From: Armatimonadota bacterium
GTDB taxonomy: Bacteria > Armatimonadota > Fimbriimonadia > Fimbriimonadales > ATM1
Direction: 5' to 3'
Assembly: GCA_003577165.1 (NCBI GenBank)
Contig: QEUM01000007.1
Coordinates: forward strand, 62,001 to 126,000
Length of the DNA: 64,000 nt
Of this stretch, positions 24,771-34,434 are shown in pieces; positions within the stretch are counted from its first letter, which is position 1; each line of letters begins with the position of its first letter. The notes beneath the pieces are model-generated. The model searched no databases, was not told where the DNA came from, and was given only the letters and a program-made list of their open reading frames with translations. A program made the translations under genes and the position numbers.

Positions 24771-27119
24771 ATGACGATGACCATCGCAATCGTCGCCGCC
24801 TTCGGCGCGCAACTGTCTCCGGTGGGAGACCTGGGTGTCGGAGACAAACTTCCGGATACCCGCAAGATCCCCCTTCTTTCCATCGAGACTCGACCCTACC
24901 GGCCGCAGCCGGGCCGCAGTCCCGGGTCGTTGGAAGACCGGCTGCTGACGAACGGAGTCGCGATCGTGCACTTCACCTCGCCGAGGCCGAAGGACGGAGC
25001 CGAGGCGACGTTCATTCAGGAACTCTCGGCCCTTCAACGGGCCGCGCTCGGGGTTTCCTATCCGTGCAACGCCGTTGCGATTGTGCCGTTTGGAGAGAAG
25101 GGCGCAGAAGACGCGAGCGTTCTGCTGGACGCGAGTGAGCAGAAGGTGTGGGGCGATCCTCACATCTATTGGGAGCCAACATTTCCGAGGCCCGGCCTTT
25201 ACCGCACGTTTCGGCCCAACGCGGGCGGGGGGGGAGGAAGGCCGATCGAAACTCCCTTGACATTCTTGATCGGCCCCGGACGCGAGATCCTTGCCGTGAG
25301 AGAGCCTGGCGATGGAGAGGACCTCTACGCGTGGCTGAAGAAGTCGCTGCCGGCGGAAGTGAAGGCGGTTCCGAAAGACCCGACGACGAACGTTTCGCTT
25401 CCCGAAAAGGACGCGTGGGTGTGGGCTGCATTCGGCCGCACGGCCGACCGGCAGCCACAAGCGACGCGGTTGCCGAACACTCTGCCGTACACGTACCTTG
25501 CGTGGCAACTTCCGATCGGACGAACGTTCGCCTCTCCGGTGGTGCTCGACAACACGATTTACGTCAACACGGATTCGGCGGGGCTGCGGGCCGTCGCCTT
25601 GTCAACCGGGCAGTCGTTGCTCGCCTACGGCCTCGGGCCGTCTTGGTGGACGTCGCCTGCCGTCGCAGGCCCCTACGTCTTCGCGGCGACTGCGAATGGA
25701 ACGGTGTTTTGTCTGGAGCGCGCGAATTTCCGATTCAAGTGGCGACGGGACCTTCAAGGGCTGATCACGTCTTCGCCCATCGTGAGCGGCGGCGCCCTGT
25801 ATATCGGCTCGCGAAATGGGAAAGTGTTCGCATTGGATGCCGAGACGGGGGAGACCCTCTGGGAGTTTCAAACGGGCGGCGAGATCAGTTCGTCTCCTGC
25901 GGTCAGTCGCGGCGTCGTGCTCATCGGATCTGGGGACAGGAATCTGTACGCCATTGACGCGCGGACGGGGATCGAGAAGTGGTCGTTCATCACCGAAGGC
26001 GCGGTGGACTCTTCGCCGACGGTTGTGGAAGACGAAGTCGTTTTTGGCTCGTTCGATGGCGCGGTGTACTCGGTGAACTTGCAGTCGGGAAAGCAGAACT
26101 GGAAGTCGCAACTTGAAGGATGGGTTCACTCGTCGCCTGCGGTTTCGGATCGGTTCGTATATGTGGGCACAGTCTCGGTGCGTCCGGGTGAAACGCAGGG
26201 CTTCAACTGGATCGACAGAAAGACCGGGGAGAGGAAGGGGAGGTTCGAGACGCCGGACGACATCTATTCGTCGCCGACGATTTGGGGCGATGCGGTGCTC
26301 GTCGGTTGCCGCGATTACAACCTCTACGCTTTCGACAAGGAGATGAAGCAGACGCAGCCTCTGTGGACTTTCCGAACTCGAAGTTATGTTCACGCATCTC
26401 CGGTGGTGGTCGGCGACACGGCGCTCGTTGCCTCGTTCGATGGCAACCTTTACGCGCTGCGCCAGGCGAAGCCGATCGAAGTGTGGACAGATGGAGACGT
26501 CGTTCCCCGCTGGTTCATCGCCGCTCTTGCACGACAACTCCACAAAGAGACCGCGGATATGATCGATCGTGCGGCCCGCGGAAAGGTGGGCGACGAACTG
26601 AGGCTGACGAAATTCGACGCGCTGTTCAAGGAGGTCAAGGCGCGCGTCGCGAAACCGGACGTTCCGCCGAGGACACTTCCGCGCGACGTGCCTCCGACCC
26701 TGCCGGGAGCGACGTTCATCGAGTACGCGCTGACGGCCGGGCTGCTGACCGGATATCCCGACGGCACGTTCCGACCGAACGACCCGTCGAGCCGGTATCA
26801 GTTCGCCTTCGCTTTGGCGTCGGTGCTCGAGTCTGTCGCGCGGCCGGATTACGTTTGGAAGGTGCTCGGGGAGAGGAACGGTCCACCGGCCCAGGTGGAA
26901 GTTCGCGTCGTCCCCCCCTCCGGCGCGCCGAGGACGCCGCCGAGCGACGTTCCGGATCGCCACTGGTCGAGGGTGATGCTCGCTCAACTCGCGGAGACGG
27001 GTCTGCTGGTGATGGACGACGAGCGGAGGTTCCGTGGCGAGAGGCTGGTGACGCTGCGGGACGTGGCGGAGCAATGGGATCGCATCGTGGACGGCATCCG
27101 CGTGGTTCGGGTGAAGTGA
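24771..27119 (+). CDS. PQQ-type beta-propeller protein with a C-terminal SLH region
   Basis: ATG 24771 gives 782 residues; GTG 24762 would add three. A short hydrophobic N terminus (MTIAIVAAFGAQL) may be a signal peptide. Residues ~240-570 hold repeats of the PQQ-like blade (FALDAETGETLWEFQTGGEI, YAIDARTGIEKWSF, YSVNLQSGKQNWKSQL), giving a beta-propeller. From ~640 the sequence turns to S-layer homology: EYALTAGLLTGYPDGTFRPN, then SRYQFAFALASVLE, then a second, weaker unit. SLH regions bind pyruvylated cell-wall or outer-membrane-linked polymers, so a cell-surface location is likely. Ligand unknown. Confidence 0.78.
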   Translation: MTMTIAIVAAFGAQLSPVGDLGVGDKLPDTRKIPLLSIETRPYRPQPGRSPGSLEDRLLTNGVAIVHFTSPRPKDGAEATFIQELSALQRAALGVSYPCNAVAIVPFGEKGAEDASVLLDASEQKVWGDPHIYWEPTFPRPGLYRTFRPNAGGGGGRPIETPLTFLIGPGREILAVREPGDGEDLYAWLKKSLPAEVKAVPKDPTTNVSLPEKDAWVWAAFGRTADRQPQATRLPNTLPYTYLAWQLPIGRTFASPVVLDNTIYVNTDSAGLRAVALSTGQSLLAYGLGPSWWTSPAVAGPYVFAATANGTVFCLERANFRFKWRRDLQGLITSSPIVSGGALYIGSRNGKVFALDAETGETLWEFQTGGEISSSPAVSRGVVLIGSGDRNLYAIDARTGIEKWSFITEGAVDSSPTVVEDEVVFGSFDGAVYSVNLQSGKQNWKSQLEGWVHSSPAVSDRFVYVGTVSVRPGETQGFNWIDRKTGERKGRFETPDDIYSSPTIWGDAVLVGCRDYNLYAFDKEMKQTQPLWTFRTRSYVHASPVVVGDTALVASFDGNLYALRQAKPIEVWTDGDVVPRWFIAALARQLHKETADMIDRAARGKVGDELRLTKFDALFKEVKARVAKPDVPPRTLPRDVPPTLPGATFIEYALTAGLLTGYPDGTFRPNDPSSRYQFAFALASVLESVARPDYVWKVLGERNGPPAQVEVRVVPPSGAPRTPPSDVPDRHWSRVMLAQLAETGLLVMDDERRFRGERLVTLRDVAEQWDRIVDGIRVVRVK

Positions 27120-27255
27120 CGAGCCGTCTTCGGTCGTAGCGCGGCGCGTCCCTCCACCCGTCTGACGGCCGATCTCCGACCGTCACGTCAGCGTCGCTGG
27201 GCTATCATGCTCGTCGAGCGGCGGGGGGCCGTCTGCGCCGCGGCCAAACGTTCGC

Positions 27256-28158
27256 ATGCCGACCCTGGACCTGAGCATCACGATCTGCAGTTGGAACACG
27301 AGGGAAGACCTGAGGGCCTGTCTCGCGAGCCTGGAGCGCGTGAGGGACGAAGCGCAGTTCGAGGTCATCGTCGTGGACAACGCGAGCGCAGACGGAAGCG
27401 CCGACATGACCGCTCAGGAGTTCCCCTGGGTGCGCCTCATTCGTTCCGAAACGAATCTGGGCTTCACCAAGGGCCACAACTTGGCGATGAAGGAGGCGAA
27501 TGGGCGAATTCTCATGCCGCTCAATTCGGACACGATCGTTCATGACGGCGCCCTCGCGAAAATCGTGGCGTTCATGGGCGAGCACGTGGACGTCGGCGTC
27601 TTGGGACCGAAACTTCTCAACCCGGACGGGTCACTCCAGTTCAGTTGCCGCAGGTTCCCGACTCCGATGGCCGCGCTGTTCCGAAATACGCCACTTGGAA
27701 GACTGTTTCCCAACAACCGGTACGCTCGTGAGTACTTAATGCAGGAGTGGCCGCATGACGAGCCGCGAGAGGTGGACTGGGTGAGCGGCGCAGCGATGTG
27801 CATTCGCAGGGAAGCCTACGAGCAACTCGGCGGGTTCGACGAAGCGTTCTTCATGTTCTTAGAGGATGTGGACGTTTGCTATCGCGCGTGGCAACTCGGC
27901 TACAAGGTGATGTACTTCCCGGACGCCGTGATCACCCACGCGATCGGAAAATCCACCGACAAGGCGGCGAATCGGATGATCCGCCAGTTCCATAAGAGCA
28001 TGTATCTGTTCTACAGGAAGCACTACCTCCACAAGGTGAACCCGATATTGCGTCCGTTCGCGATCATCGCCTCTCGAGTTTTCCTGTGGATGCGGCAGTC
28101 CATGTACATCACGAAGAACAATTTCGACGCGCTGCGAAGGAAGTTGGGATGGGCGTGA
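27256..28158 (+). CDS. GT2-family glycosyltransferase
   Basis: This 300-residue paralogue of the protein at 22235-23098 has DLSITICSWNTREDLRACLA at the N terminus, VVDNASADGSADM near 37, NLGFTKGHNLAM near 68 and MPLNSDTIV near 88. FFMFLEDVDVCYRAWQLGY near 198 carries the ED(V)D catalytic region. Likely adds a sugar to a lipid-linked surface glycan. The start codon of the O-antigen-ligase-like gene lies inside its last codons, so the two are coupled. Confidence 0.88.
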   Translation: MPTLDLSITICSWNTREDLRACLASLERVRDEAQFEVIVVDNASADGSADMTAQEFPWVRLIRSETNLGFTKGHNLAMKEANGRILMPLNSDTIVHDGALAKIVAFMGEHVDVGVLGPKLLNPDGSLQFSCRRFPTPMAALFRNTPLGRLFPNNRYAREYLMQEWPHDEPREVDWVSGAAMCIRREAYEQLGGFDEAFFMFLEDVDVCYRAWQLGYKVMYFPDAVITHAIGKSTDKAANRMIRQFHKSMYLFYRKHYLHKVNPILRPFAIIASRVFLWMRQSMYITKNNFDALRRKLGWA

Positions 28159-30320
28159 CGGCTTCGCGGGTCGCGACCGTTCTGTTTTTGCTTGGGCTGT
28201 TCGCCACGCCGTGGATGGCGGGCCGCATTCCTTTGGATCCCATGCCCCTCGAGCCGGGCTTCGCATCTTGGTTCGATGTGACCTTCCTCTCTCGCTTGGA
28301 GCCCGCGTCGTCGCTGTTCGTCCTTTCGATTCCATTTCTTGTCGCCCTGTTGCTTCAGGGGTTGCCGGGCGCGGTGCTGCAGCTTCCGGTCGGGAAATTG
28401 ATGGGCCTGACGTTCGGGTTCTGGGTGATCTTGGCGATGTCCGCGCTCGCGTCGGAGCGCACTCACACTGCGCTTTGGGAACTTTGCCGGTGGACTCTCT
28501 ACCTTGCCGTGATGACGCTCGCTGTGATGTGCTTGGGGAGGGGGACGGGTCCTCGCAGGGCGGCGTGGGCGTTCTTCGGGGGGGCGTCCTGTGTGGCGTT
28601 CTCAGGGCTGCTCGAGTATGCCGCGACCGCGCAGTTCGATGCGAACTGGCGCATCTTCGGAGGGTGGCATCATCCGAACGCCCTCGCTTCGATGCTTGCG
28701 CTTGCGCTTCCGATTGCGGCGGCGGTCCTGAGGAGTCAGGTCGAGAGCGCGGACCGGAAACTCGCCGTGTTGGTCGCGGCGGCGCTGGGCTCTGGCGCGA
28801 TCGTGTGCGCATTGTGGCTGACCGGCTCGCGGGGGGGGCTGCTCGCAGCCGGCATCGGGGTGGCTGCGATGCTTGCCTTCGCTTGGGTCGAGTCGCGCAG
28901 AAGGGCTGAGCCGGTGGCTCGCGGGATGGCCGTTGCGCTGCTTGCGGCGTGCCTGCTCGGTGCAGGTTGGTTTGCTTTGACGCGCGCCGCGTCGGGCGCG
29001 AGTGGAGGCGTGGGCCGCGCAGCGTCGGTCGGCGCGGAGGGGGGGGCCTCGACGGCGTTCCGCATGACTCTTTGGACGCAGACGGCGCGGTTGGCTGCGT
29101 CTCGACCGATGCTCGGAGTCGGGCTGGGGTCGTTTCAACCGGAGTACGCCAAAGTCGGCACGATCGAGGCGCCGAAACTTGCGCATAATTCGTATTTGCA
29201 GATTGCGGCGGAGGCCGGCGTGCCCGCCGTGCTGCTGTTCCTTGCTTGTGCGGGGTACTGGCTGTACCTCGTCAGTCGCCCCCACCCGGCGCTGTCGCGC
29301 GATAGCGCTGCGCTGCGCTCCGGCGTCGTGGGCGCGGTATTCGCAGGCGGCGCGTTGGCGATTACGGATTCGAGTTTCAGCGTGCCGGGGTTCTCGATTC
29401 TGTTCTTCGTGGTCTTGGGGGTGGGGCTGCTTCTTTCGCCGGACGGCGCGCGGCCCGAGAGGCTTCCCCTTTCGTCGCGCCTGATGTTGTTCGTTCCTTT
29501 GACCGCCGCGGTCCTTTACTTCTTCGGCACGTCGGCTTACTCCACGGTTCAGAACTCTGTTGCCCTCGACGCGATGACAAAGGGCCATCGCGAGGCGGCA
29601 GAAAGCAGAGCGCGGTCGGCGGTCGCCGCCTCGCCGCTCATGGCGACCGGATACTCCATCCTCGCCCAACTCGCGTCCGCGGGGGGGGAGGCGAAGTCTG
29701 CGGTGGAGTTCGCGCTGCGGGCGGCAGACTTGGCCAAAACTTCTTCCGCCTATGCCCGCCTCGGGGACGCTTACGCGGAAGCCGGCGAAACCGACCACGC
29801 GAGCGCGGCATTCGAGACGGCCATCTCCCTCTCTCCGTCGAATCCGCATTGGCGGAGACGGTACTTCGACTTTCTCATCGGCGCAGGAGAGCAGGAAACA
29901 GCCGAGGCTGTGGCGCTCAAACTCGTCGAGATGGAGGGGTCCGACTTCTTCCGCCTGAATCCTCTACCTTCGTTCGTCGACACTTCGACAGTCGAGCCGC
30001 GCGTGTTTCTCGCTTCACTGGCTTCGTCGCGTGGCGAAAAGGAACGCGAAGCCGAGCACCTGCGGCGCGCATTCGAGGTGCTTGTCGAATATCACGAGAG
30101 GACTTTCGCCGAACTGCTGCGGCAGAAGGAGCGGTTTGGGGAGGGGCTGAGCGAAGAGGAGATCGTTTTGGCTGGCGAGTCGCTTCCTGAAGCGCGTCGC
30201 AAATTCGAGCAGCTGAAGGAGATTGCGTCGAAGTTGGCAGCGACGCTCCGAAGTCTCGGCCGCGTCGAGGACGCTAAGCAGATCGAGTCGCGCGTCGAAG
30301 AGTTATCGGCTTCGGGCTGA
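28149..30320 (+). CDS. O-antigen ligase/Wzy-like membrane protein with TPR tail
   Basis: ATG 28149 overlaps the previous gene by 10 nt and gives 723 residues; the longer open frame upstream lies inside that gene. About eleven hydrophobic segments cover residues 1-465. HNSYLQIAAEAGVPAVLLFL near 345 is the Wzy_C/O-antigen ligase block, and GGWHHPNALASMLAL near 175 is another conserved loop. These enzymes transfer polymerised glycan to lipid A core or protein, or polymerise it. Residues ~490-600 form TPR-like helices (AAAFETAISLSPSNPHW). It ends convergently, overlapping the PBP2 stop by 18 nt. Confidence 0.82.
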   Translation: MGVTASRVATVLFLLGLFATPWMAGRIPLDPMPLEPGFASWFDVTFLSRLEPASSLFVLSIPFLVALLLQGLPGAVLQLPVGKLMGLTFGFWVILAMSALASERTHTALWELCRWTLYLAVMTLAVMCLGRGTGPRRAAWAFFGGASCVAFSGLLEYAATAQFDANWRIFGGWHHPNALASMLALALPIAAAVLRSQVESADRKLAVLVAAALGSGAIVCALWLTGSRGGLLAAGIGVAAMLAFAWVESRRRAEPVARGMAVALLAACLLGAGWFALTRAASGASGGVGRAASVGAEGGASTAFRMTLWTQTARLAASRPMLGVGLGSFQPEYAKVGTIEAPKLAHNSYLQIAAEAGVPAVLLFLACAGYWLYLVSRPHPALSRDSAALRSGVVGAVFAGGALAITDSSFSVPGFSILFFVVLGVGLLLSPDGARPERLPLSSRLMLFVPLTAAVLYFFGTSAYSTVQNSVALDAMTKGHREAAESRARSAVAASPLMATGYSILAQLASAGGEAKSAVEFALRAADLAKTSSAYARLGDAYAEAGETDHASAAFETAISLSPSNPHWRRRYFDFLIGAGEQETAEAVALKLVEMEGSDFFRLNPLPSFVDTSTVEPRVFLASLASSRGEKEREAEHLRRAFEVLVEYHERTFAELLRQKERFGEGLSEEEIVLAGESLPEARRKFEQLKEIASKLAATLRSLGRVEDAKQIESRVEELSASG

Positions 30321-32087
30321 GGCCGCGTTGCGTCCCGCGAAGTAGGCCTTCATCACGTCACCCGCGACCGGCGCGGCCTCCGTGCCGCCTCGCCCCCCCT
30401 CCTCGACAACGACGACGATGGCGATTTCCGGGTTGGTCGCCGGAGCGAAACCGATGAACCACGCGTGCGGCCTTTGGTCGGCTCCATGTTCTGCGCTGCC
30501 GGTTTTGCCTGCGACTCGGACGCCCGAAATCTGGGCGCGGACGCCGCTTCCGGAGTCGACGACGCGCACCATCGCGCGCACCACCCGATCCCACCACTGC
30601 TGGGAAAGATCCACGCTCAAGCGAACGGGGCTCTCCGTTGGCGCAGGGGGGGGAGAGTTTCCGGGCGGCGTGGAGGCTTTGACGAGGATCGGCGCATAGG
30701 CGACGCCGCGGTTTGCCAGCGCGCAGGCGTACGCCGCCATCTGCAGAGGCGTCACTTCGAGATAGCCCTGGCCGATGCCGAGGTTCAGAGTGTCTCCGCG
30801 GTACCACTGGAGATTTCGCGAGTGGACGAATTCGTCTGTCGGAAGCGTGCCGCGCCGCTCGCCGCGAATCTCGATGCCGACTCGGTCTCCGAGTCCGAAC
30901 TGCTGCGCGACCTGAACGATGCTTTGCCGATCGAGCCGTCGAGCAAGTTCGTAGAAGAACACGTTGCAGGATTTTTCAACGGCGGTCTCGTAATTCACGC
31001 GGCCGTGGTGTCCCAGGCAGCGGAAACGCTGATTGCCGACCATGATGGACCCAGTGCAGACGAAGGTCGTTCCGGGACTCACGAGGCCGGCGCGCACCGC
31101 GGCGATGAGAGTGATCGGTTTAAACGTGCTTCCGGGCGCGAAAGCGCTGCTCAGCGCTCGGTTCTGCATTGGCAGGCGCAGATCGTTGGCGAGCGAGTTC
31201 CACTCGGCCCGCGTGATCTTTCGCGCAAACCAGTTGGGATCATAACTGGGCGTACTGACCATGCAGAGGACTTCGCCTGTGCTGGGTTGTATCGCGACGA
31301 CGGCGCCGCGCTTGCCGGCGAGCGCGCGGATCGCCGCTTCTTGGAGCGAGGCGTCGAGGGTAAGAGTGAGTTTGTTCCCGGGGAGGGGGGCCCGCGTCTC
31401 GCGTGGCCGCAGGGGCCTGCCGGCGCGGTCCACTTCGATGGACTCCGCTCCAGGAATCCCCATCAGCTCGAAGTCGCGTGAAAATTCGACTCCCACCTTG
31501 CCGACGAACGTGGGCAAGGGCTTGTCGGCCTGCGTGAGTCGCTCGACGTCCTCCTGATCCAAGCCGCTGACATATCCGAGAACGTGAGCGAACGCTCGTC
31601 CACGCGGATAACTCCGAATCGAGTGCATTCGCACGAATACTCCGGGAAGGAACGCCCTCTGCTCTTCAACGGCGACGGCCTCTTCGGGAGTCAGGCCGAC
31701 CTTTGCAGGAAACGGGAGGTAGCCGCGATAGAGATTCTCCTGGATGTCCTCTTTGAGGTCATCGGGGGGGAGGTGAAGAAGTCGAGCGAGCTTTTGTATC
31801 GCGGCAGCGTCGTCGGCGATCTCCTTCGGAGTGACCATTGCGGCGAGCGTCGGCTTGACTGCCGCGAGCACACGGCCTGAGCGGTCTACGACCTGCCCTC
31901 GCGGCGAGGGAATCGGAACGCTGATCGTTCTGTTCGCCGCCGCGAGACGGCTCAACTCTTCACCGCGGACGACCTGCAAGTACCACAGCCGAAGCAGGAG
32001 AAGCATGAAGCAGCACAGAGTGACGCCGGGGAGGAGATACTGGGATGTGTCCCGTCTCCGTGGCTCGCTGCCGTGGTCTATGGCCAT
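30303..32087 (-). CDS. Penicillin-binding protein 2 (monofunctional transpeptidase)
   Basis: The 594-residue class B PBP has a membrane helix (TLCCFMLLLLRLWYLQVV, ~23-40), a dimerisation domain, and a transpeptidase domain with STFK near 320 (acylated Ser), SCN near 373 and KTG near 537. It crosslinks peptidoglycan with a SEDS partner during elongation; no SEDS gene is in the window. Its ATG lies 10 nt inside the end of the PBP1A gene, so a class A and a class B PBP are cotranscribed. Confidence 0.92.
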   Translation of the reverse strand: MAIDHGSEPRRRDTSQYLLPGVTLCCFMLLLLRLWYLQVVRGEELSRLAAANRTISVPIPSPRGQVVDRSGRVLAAVKPTLAAMVTPKEIADDAAAIQKLARLLHLPPDDLKEDIQENLYRGYLPFPAKVGLTPEEAVAVEEQRAFLPGVFVRMHSIRSYPRGRAFAHVLGYVSGLDQEDVERLTQADKPLPTFVGKVGVEFSRDFELMGIPGAESIEVDRAGRPLRPRETRAPLPGNKLTLTLDASLQEAAIRALAGKRGAVVAIQPSTGEVLCMVSTPSYDPNWFARKITRAEWNSLANDLRLPMQNRALSSAFAPGSTFKPITLIAAVRAGLVSPGTTFVCTGSIMVGNQRFRCLGHHGRVNYETAVEKSCNVFFYELARRLDRQSIVQVAQQFGLGDRVGIEIRGERRGTLPTDEFVHSRNLQWYRGDTLNLGIGQGYLEVTPLQMAAYACALANRGVAYAPILVKASTPPGNSPPPAPTESPVRLSVDLSQQWWDRVVRAMVRVVDSGSGVRAQISGVRVAGKTGSAEHGADQRPHAWFIGFAPATNPEIAIVVVVEEGGRGGTEAAPVAGDVMKAYFAGRNAASARSR

Positions 32088-34384
32088 CTTCGGGGGGGGT
32101 GATCGGCGGTCTCTTCGGGCCGATGCTTTCTACACTCCGCCGTCGGCGCAGCGCTGCGCGGGAAAGTCTCCATTCGTTTGACTGGGCAGTACTGCGTTGC
32201 GCGCGCGCCTGTTTCGACGCAGATTTCGACCGTCACGGTTCCGCCGTCCGTAGCGGGTGGGGGCGTCGGATCTGTGATCGGCGGATCGGGGTCCGTCTCC
32301 GGTATGTCTATGGGTGGCGGGTCGTCTCCCGGTGTGCCGTGCATCGGACAGATTTCGAGCGCCTTCGCCTCGGCGGTCTTCATGGTGCGCGTTTCCTGGC
32401 GCGGGCAGGCCTTCGTCGCTCGCATCTGCGAATCGAGGCAGATGTTTGTGGACGTTTCGAGGGTTTCGCCGCCGCCGTAACTTTTCGGCTTGTGGCCGTT
32501 CGACTTCTCGCCGAGCATCTCCTGGATCGGCTTGATGACGCTTGCCCAGAGGGGGGCCGAAACCTCGCCGCCAAATACGCCTCGCATCGTGCCGTAGTGC
32601 CACGGCGGATTTCGCTTCGGATCGTAAGTCGCGTTCGCGACCCAAACGATGCCGATGACTCGATCGGTGTAGCCGCAGAACCAGGCGTCCTTGTGGTCGT
32701 TCGTCGTGCCGGTCTTTCCGGCCGCGTTCGTTACACTCGAAGCGGCTCGGCCTGTGCCGTTGAGGACGACGCGGCGCAAGATGTCACGCATCGGCTCGAC
32801 AGTGTTTTCACTGAGAACGTTGTAGACGATTCTCGGTCGGTATTCGCGAAGCACGATTCCGCTTGGGCCTTCGACTCTCCGAATCCCGAAGGGAATCACT
32901 CTGTTCCCGTGCGCTGCGAAGACACTGTAGGCTTCCGCCATTTCGAGTGGGCGGACGGCGCTCGACCCGAGCGGCAGTGACGGCACTGGGTCGAGGAAAG
33001 AACGAAAACCGAAAGTCTCCTTCGCGAAGCGTGCGACGTTGTCCGGGCCGACCGTCCATCCCGCGTGTACTGCGGGAACGTTGATGGAACTGACGATCGC
33101 GGTTTGGATGCTTACGTATCCACCTTTTCCGCCGCCCTTCGGCCTCCATCCGTTGAAGACAAACGGCGCATTCGAGACCATGGAGTTCGGTTTGAAGAAC
33201 CCCATCTCGATGCCGGCTGCGTAGACGAACGGCTTGAATGCGGACCCCGGCTGGCGACGGCCTTGTGTGATCGCGTTGTATTGCGAGCGTTTGAAGTCGC
33301 TTCCGCCGACCATCGCGAGAATCTCCCCTGATGTGGTCATCACTAGGACTGCGCCTTCTGTGACGCGTCGGCCCTTGTTTCTCTGGAGCGCGCGCTTGAG
33401 GCCCTCTTCAGCGTGCTTTTGCGCTTTCGAATTGAGGGTCGTGTAGATCTTGTATCCGCCCCGCGTGAAGTCTTCGCTGGGAAACTCCTTGCGAAGTTGA
33501 TCCAGGATGTAGGTTACGAAATAGGGCGCGGCGAGAATGCCAACGTGCGTTTCTTGACGCTTGACGACTTTCACCGGCTCTGCCAGAGCTTTGCGGTACT
33601 CCGACTCGGAGATCATGCTCTCTTCCCGCATGATTTCGAGGACGATGTCGCGGTTCTTCTTTGCGGCTTCCGGATTGACGAACGGGTTTTCGTCGGAGGG
33701 TCGCCGTGGGATTCGCGCGAGGAGCGCCGCTTCGGCGACGGTCAGGTCGGAGAGCGGCTTGTTGAAGTACACGGACGCAGCGGCCTTGATGCCGTACGCT
33801 CCTGCTCCGTAGTAGATCTGGTTCACGTAGAGCGTGAAGATCTGCTCTTTCGTTAGTTCACGCTCGATGAGCACGGCGAGGCAGGCGTCTTCGACCTTCC
33901 GTGTGAACGTTCGCTCTCCGCTGGTCAGCAGCCTCTTCGCCACCTGCTGGGTGATCGTCGAGCCGCCCTGACGCACGGAGCCGGAGGTGATGTTCACCCA
34001 GAGGGCACGCAGGACCGCCGTAAAGTCGACGCCGCGGTGATCCATGAACCTTCTGTCCTCCGCCGCAATGGTGGCGTCGAAGACGGTCTTGGGGATCTCC
34101 GGCCAGCCGACCGGCTCGCGATGCTCCGTGGACATTCGGTAGAGAAGCACCCCGTCCGCGGAGTAGATCATCGTCGGTTCGCGCGACAGGTCGGTCTGAA
34201 TCTGCGGAAGGTGAGCGACGAGAGGCTTCTTGCTCTCCATCACGGAGTAGATCCACGCGCTGAAGCTGAGCGCCGATACGAACACGACGAGCGCGACAGT
34301 CCAGCAGACCCGCTTAAGCCACTTCTTCCAGCGGGGCTTGGTGCCGTTCGGCTTGGCCGTGCGCAAGGCGGCGCGTGTAGACAT
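32078..34384 (-). CDS. Penicillin-binding protein 1A (glycosyltransferase-transpeptidase)
   Basis: I prefer ATG 34384 over GTG 34393, giving 768 residues. A membrane helix (VCWTVALVVFVSALSFSAW, ~26-44) precedes the GT51 domain: AAEDRRFMDHRGVD near 110 with the catalytic Glu, then GGSTITQQVAKRLL near 142. The transpeptidase has SAFK near 382, SIN near 434 and KTG near 557. The last ~130 residues are a Pro/Asp-rich linker (DPPPIDIPETDPDPP) followed by a small Cys-containing module (VEICVETGARATQYCPVK). A C8 run lies eight codons from the stop. A CATAAT sequence lies 11 nt before the ATG. Confidence 0.93.
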   Translation of the reverse strand: MSTRAALRTAKPNGTKPRWKKWLKRVCWTVALVVFVSALSFSAWIYSVMESKKPLVAHLPQIQTDLSREPTMIYSADGVLLYRMSTEHREPVGWPEIPKTVFDATIAAEDRRFMDHRGVDFTAVLRALWVNITSGSVRQGGSTITQQVAKRLLTSGERTFTRKVEDACLAVLIERELTKEQIFTLYVNQIYYGAGAYGIKAAASVYFNKPLSDLTVAEAALLARIPRRPSDENPFVNPEAAKKNRDIVLEIMREESMISESEYRKALAEPVKVVKRQETHVGILAAPYFVTYILDQLRKEFPSEDFTRGGYKIYTTLNSKAQKHAEEGLKRALQRNKGRRVTEGAVLVMTTSGEILAMVGGSDFKRSQYNAITQGRRQPGSAFKPFVYAAGIEMGFFKPNSMVSNAPFVFNGWRPKGGGKGGYVSIQTAIVSSINVPAVHAGWTVGPDNVARFAKETFGFRSFLDPVPSLPLGSSAVRPLEMAEAYSVFAAHGNRVIPFGIRRVEGPSGIVLREYRPRIVYNVLSENTVEPMRDILRRVVLNGTGRAASSVTNAAGKTGTTNDHKDAWFCGYTDRVIGIVWVANATYDPKRNPPWHYGTMRGVFGGEVSAPLWASVIKPIQEMLGEKSNGHKPKSYGGGETLETSTNICLDSQMRATKACPRQETRTMKTAEAKALEICPMHGTPGDDPPPIDIPETDPDPPITDPTPPPATDGGTVTVEICVETGARATQYCPVKRMETFPRSAAPTAECRKHRPEETADHPPRRWP

Positions 34385-34434
34385 TCGTTCCACTGATTAT
34401 GGCCGTCTCTATATACGCCTGGGTCCGAGTCGGC

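Noticed and set aside
25602-27074. 490-residue minus-strand frame
   Set aside because: It is antisense to the PQQ-propeller/SLH gene and very Arg-rich, as expected for the mirror frame of GC-rich coding DNA.
28602-29849. 415-residue minus-strand frame
   Set aside because: It is antisense to the O-antigen-ligase-like membrane protein and dominated by Arg, Gln and His.
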